From: an uncultured Blautia sp.
GTDB lineage: Bacteria > Bacillota > Clostridia > Lachnospirales > Lachnospiraceae
Assembly (NCBI GenBank): GCA_934424575.1
Contig: CAKRXU010000015.1
Coordinates: forward strand, 1 to 60,714
Direction: 5' to 3'
Length of the DNA: 60,714 nt
Part shown: positions 60,464 to 60,714 of the stretch, one piece after another
Layout of the letters: the number at the start of each line of letters is the position of its first letter
How positions within the stretch are numbered: position 1 is the first letter of the stretch
Translations under genes and position numbers: made by a program
The notes under the pieces: model-generated
What the model was told of the DNA's origin: nothing
Database searches by the model: none
Seen by the model: only the letters and a program-made list of their open reading frames with translations

Positions 60464-60490
60464 AGTTAATCTCCTTTTTACAGGGTTATA

Positions 60491-60632
60491 GTTACTGTTC
60501 ACCTCGTTCACAGCAACTTGGTCAAAATCCATTCCAGATCACCTGCGGTGATGGGATTTTGCCCTGTATGTCTCGGTATTTTGCCATATTTATGGCAAAA
60601 CACCTCGCGGGATATTACCTGGAAGCAGTAAC
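60491..60632. repeat. Foldback (MITE-like) repeat, copy 2
   Basis: A 142-bp element with GTTACTGTTCAC and CAGTAAC ends, the CAAAATCC/GGATTTTG hairpin and TTTTGCCAT/ATGGCAAAA hairpin. Compared with copy 1 (42068-42210) the stem G-C has become C-G, so pairing is kept. It lies upstream of the AraC gene. Confidence 0.88.
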
Positions 60633-60641
60633 TGATCATAT

Positions 60642-60714
60642 CTAATGAAGTTCAGGTTCGTCCCACAAATGAAGTTTTACGCCTATTCCAAGTTCCAGTG
60701 CTCTCTTGTAGACA
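60642..60714 (-). CDS. C-terminal end of an unidentified protein (cut by window edge)
   Basis: The last 23 codons of a minus-strand gene, ending ALELGIGVKLHLWDEPELH before a TAG at 60644-60642. Too short to identify; the tail is hydrophilic and looks soluble. The foldback repeat follows its stop. Confidence 0.6.
   Translation of the reverse strand, partial: VYKRALELGIGVKLHLWDEPELH

Noticed and set aside
60642..60714. Glutaminase or glutamate decarboxylase end, suggested by the permease nearby
   Set aside because: The 23 visible residues do not match either family as I know them, so no name was given.

Overview
The window looks like a chromosome segment of a gut Lachnospiraceae bacterium. 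The reverse-strand 16S rRNA fragment at the left edge, including its V1-V2 region, resembles Blautia (B. obeum/wexlerae type) from memory. The gene content agrees: AT-rich spacers, strong AGGAGG ribosome sites, glycyl-radical fermentation, many glycoside hydrolases and AraC-type regulators. No tRNA, CRISPR array or prophage was seen.

Layout. 1-860: 5' end of a 16S gene on the minus strand with three tandem promoters. 864-7600: MATE exporter, then sbcD-sbcC-(hypothetical) on the minus strand. 7831-11052: nucleobase deaminase, NCS1 permease and a 57-residue membrane protein, facing a GntR/UTRA regulator. 11065-20562: two beta-galactosidases (GH42, GH2), a divergent AraC regulator and an ATPase-less sugar ABC transporter. 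20627-22109: a small membrane protein and an AraC regulator. 22190-27132: a four-carbon acid-sugar cassette (GntP permease, kinase, dehydrogenase, FCD-GntR) bounded by 32-bp direct repeats. 27155-30299: pflB-pflA. 30415-44581: a tellurite/stress (Ter) island. 44710-50631: sucrose hydrolase, pgi, small genes and a NifX-FKBP fusion. 50647-56947: an ADP-ribose-processing island with a Ro60-like vWA protein. 57051-60714: a hydrolase, an AraC-PII-permease operon and a partial gene.

Two regions stand out. In the Ter island a TetR regulator is transcribed through a textbook c-di-GMP-I riboswitch and terminator, divergently from terD-aim24. The opposite operon runs from a putative PilZ-like/U32 protein through a second U32 protein, YceG, TelA and two TerD to a Ca2+ P-type ATPase. 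This suggests that c-di-GMP feeds into Ter function, which is an inference. A TnpB element sits exactly between the two convergent halves.

The second is the ADP-ribose island. A Ro60/TROVE-like vWA protein with a long structured 5' region lies beside an XRE regulator, an ADP-ribosylglycohydrolase, a bacterial PARG, a TerY-like vWA protein and a macro-domain protein. Three different ADP-ribose-handling enzymes are present with no visible transferase, so this may be an uncharacterised RNA or protein ADP-ribosylation repair or defence module.

Other notable items: a 142-143 bp foldback repeat in two copies whose hairpin stem shows a compensatory base change, an operator embedded in a sigma-A promoter of the acid-sugar operon, and three TAYATGTA boxes at exact 20-bp spacing next to a perfect cre site upstream of the GH32 gene.
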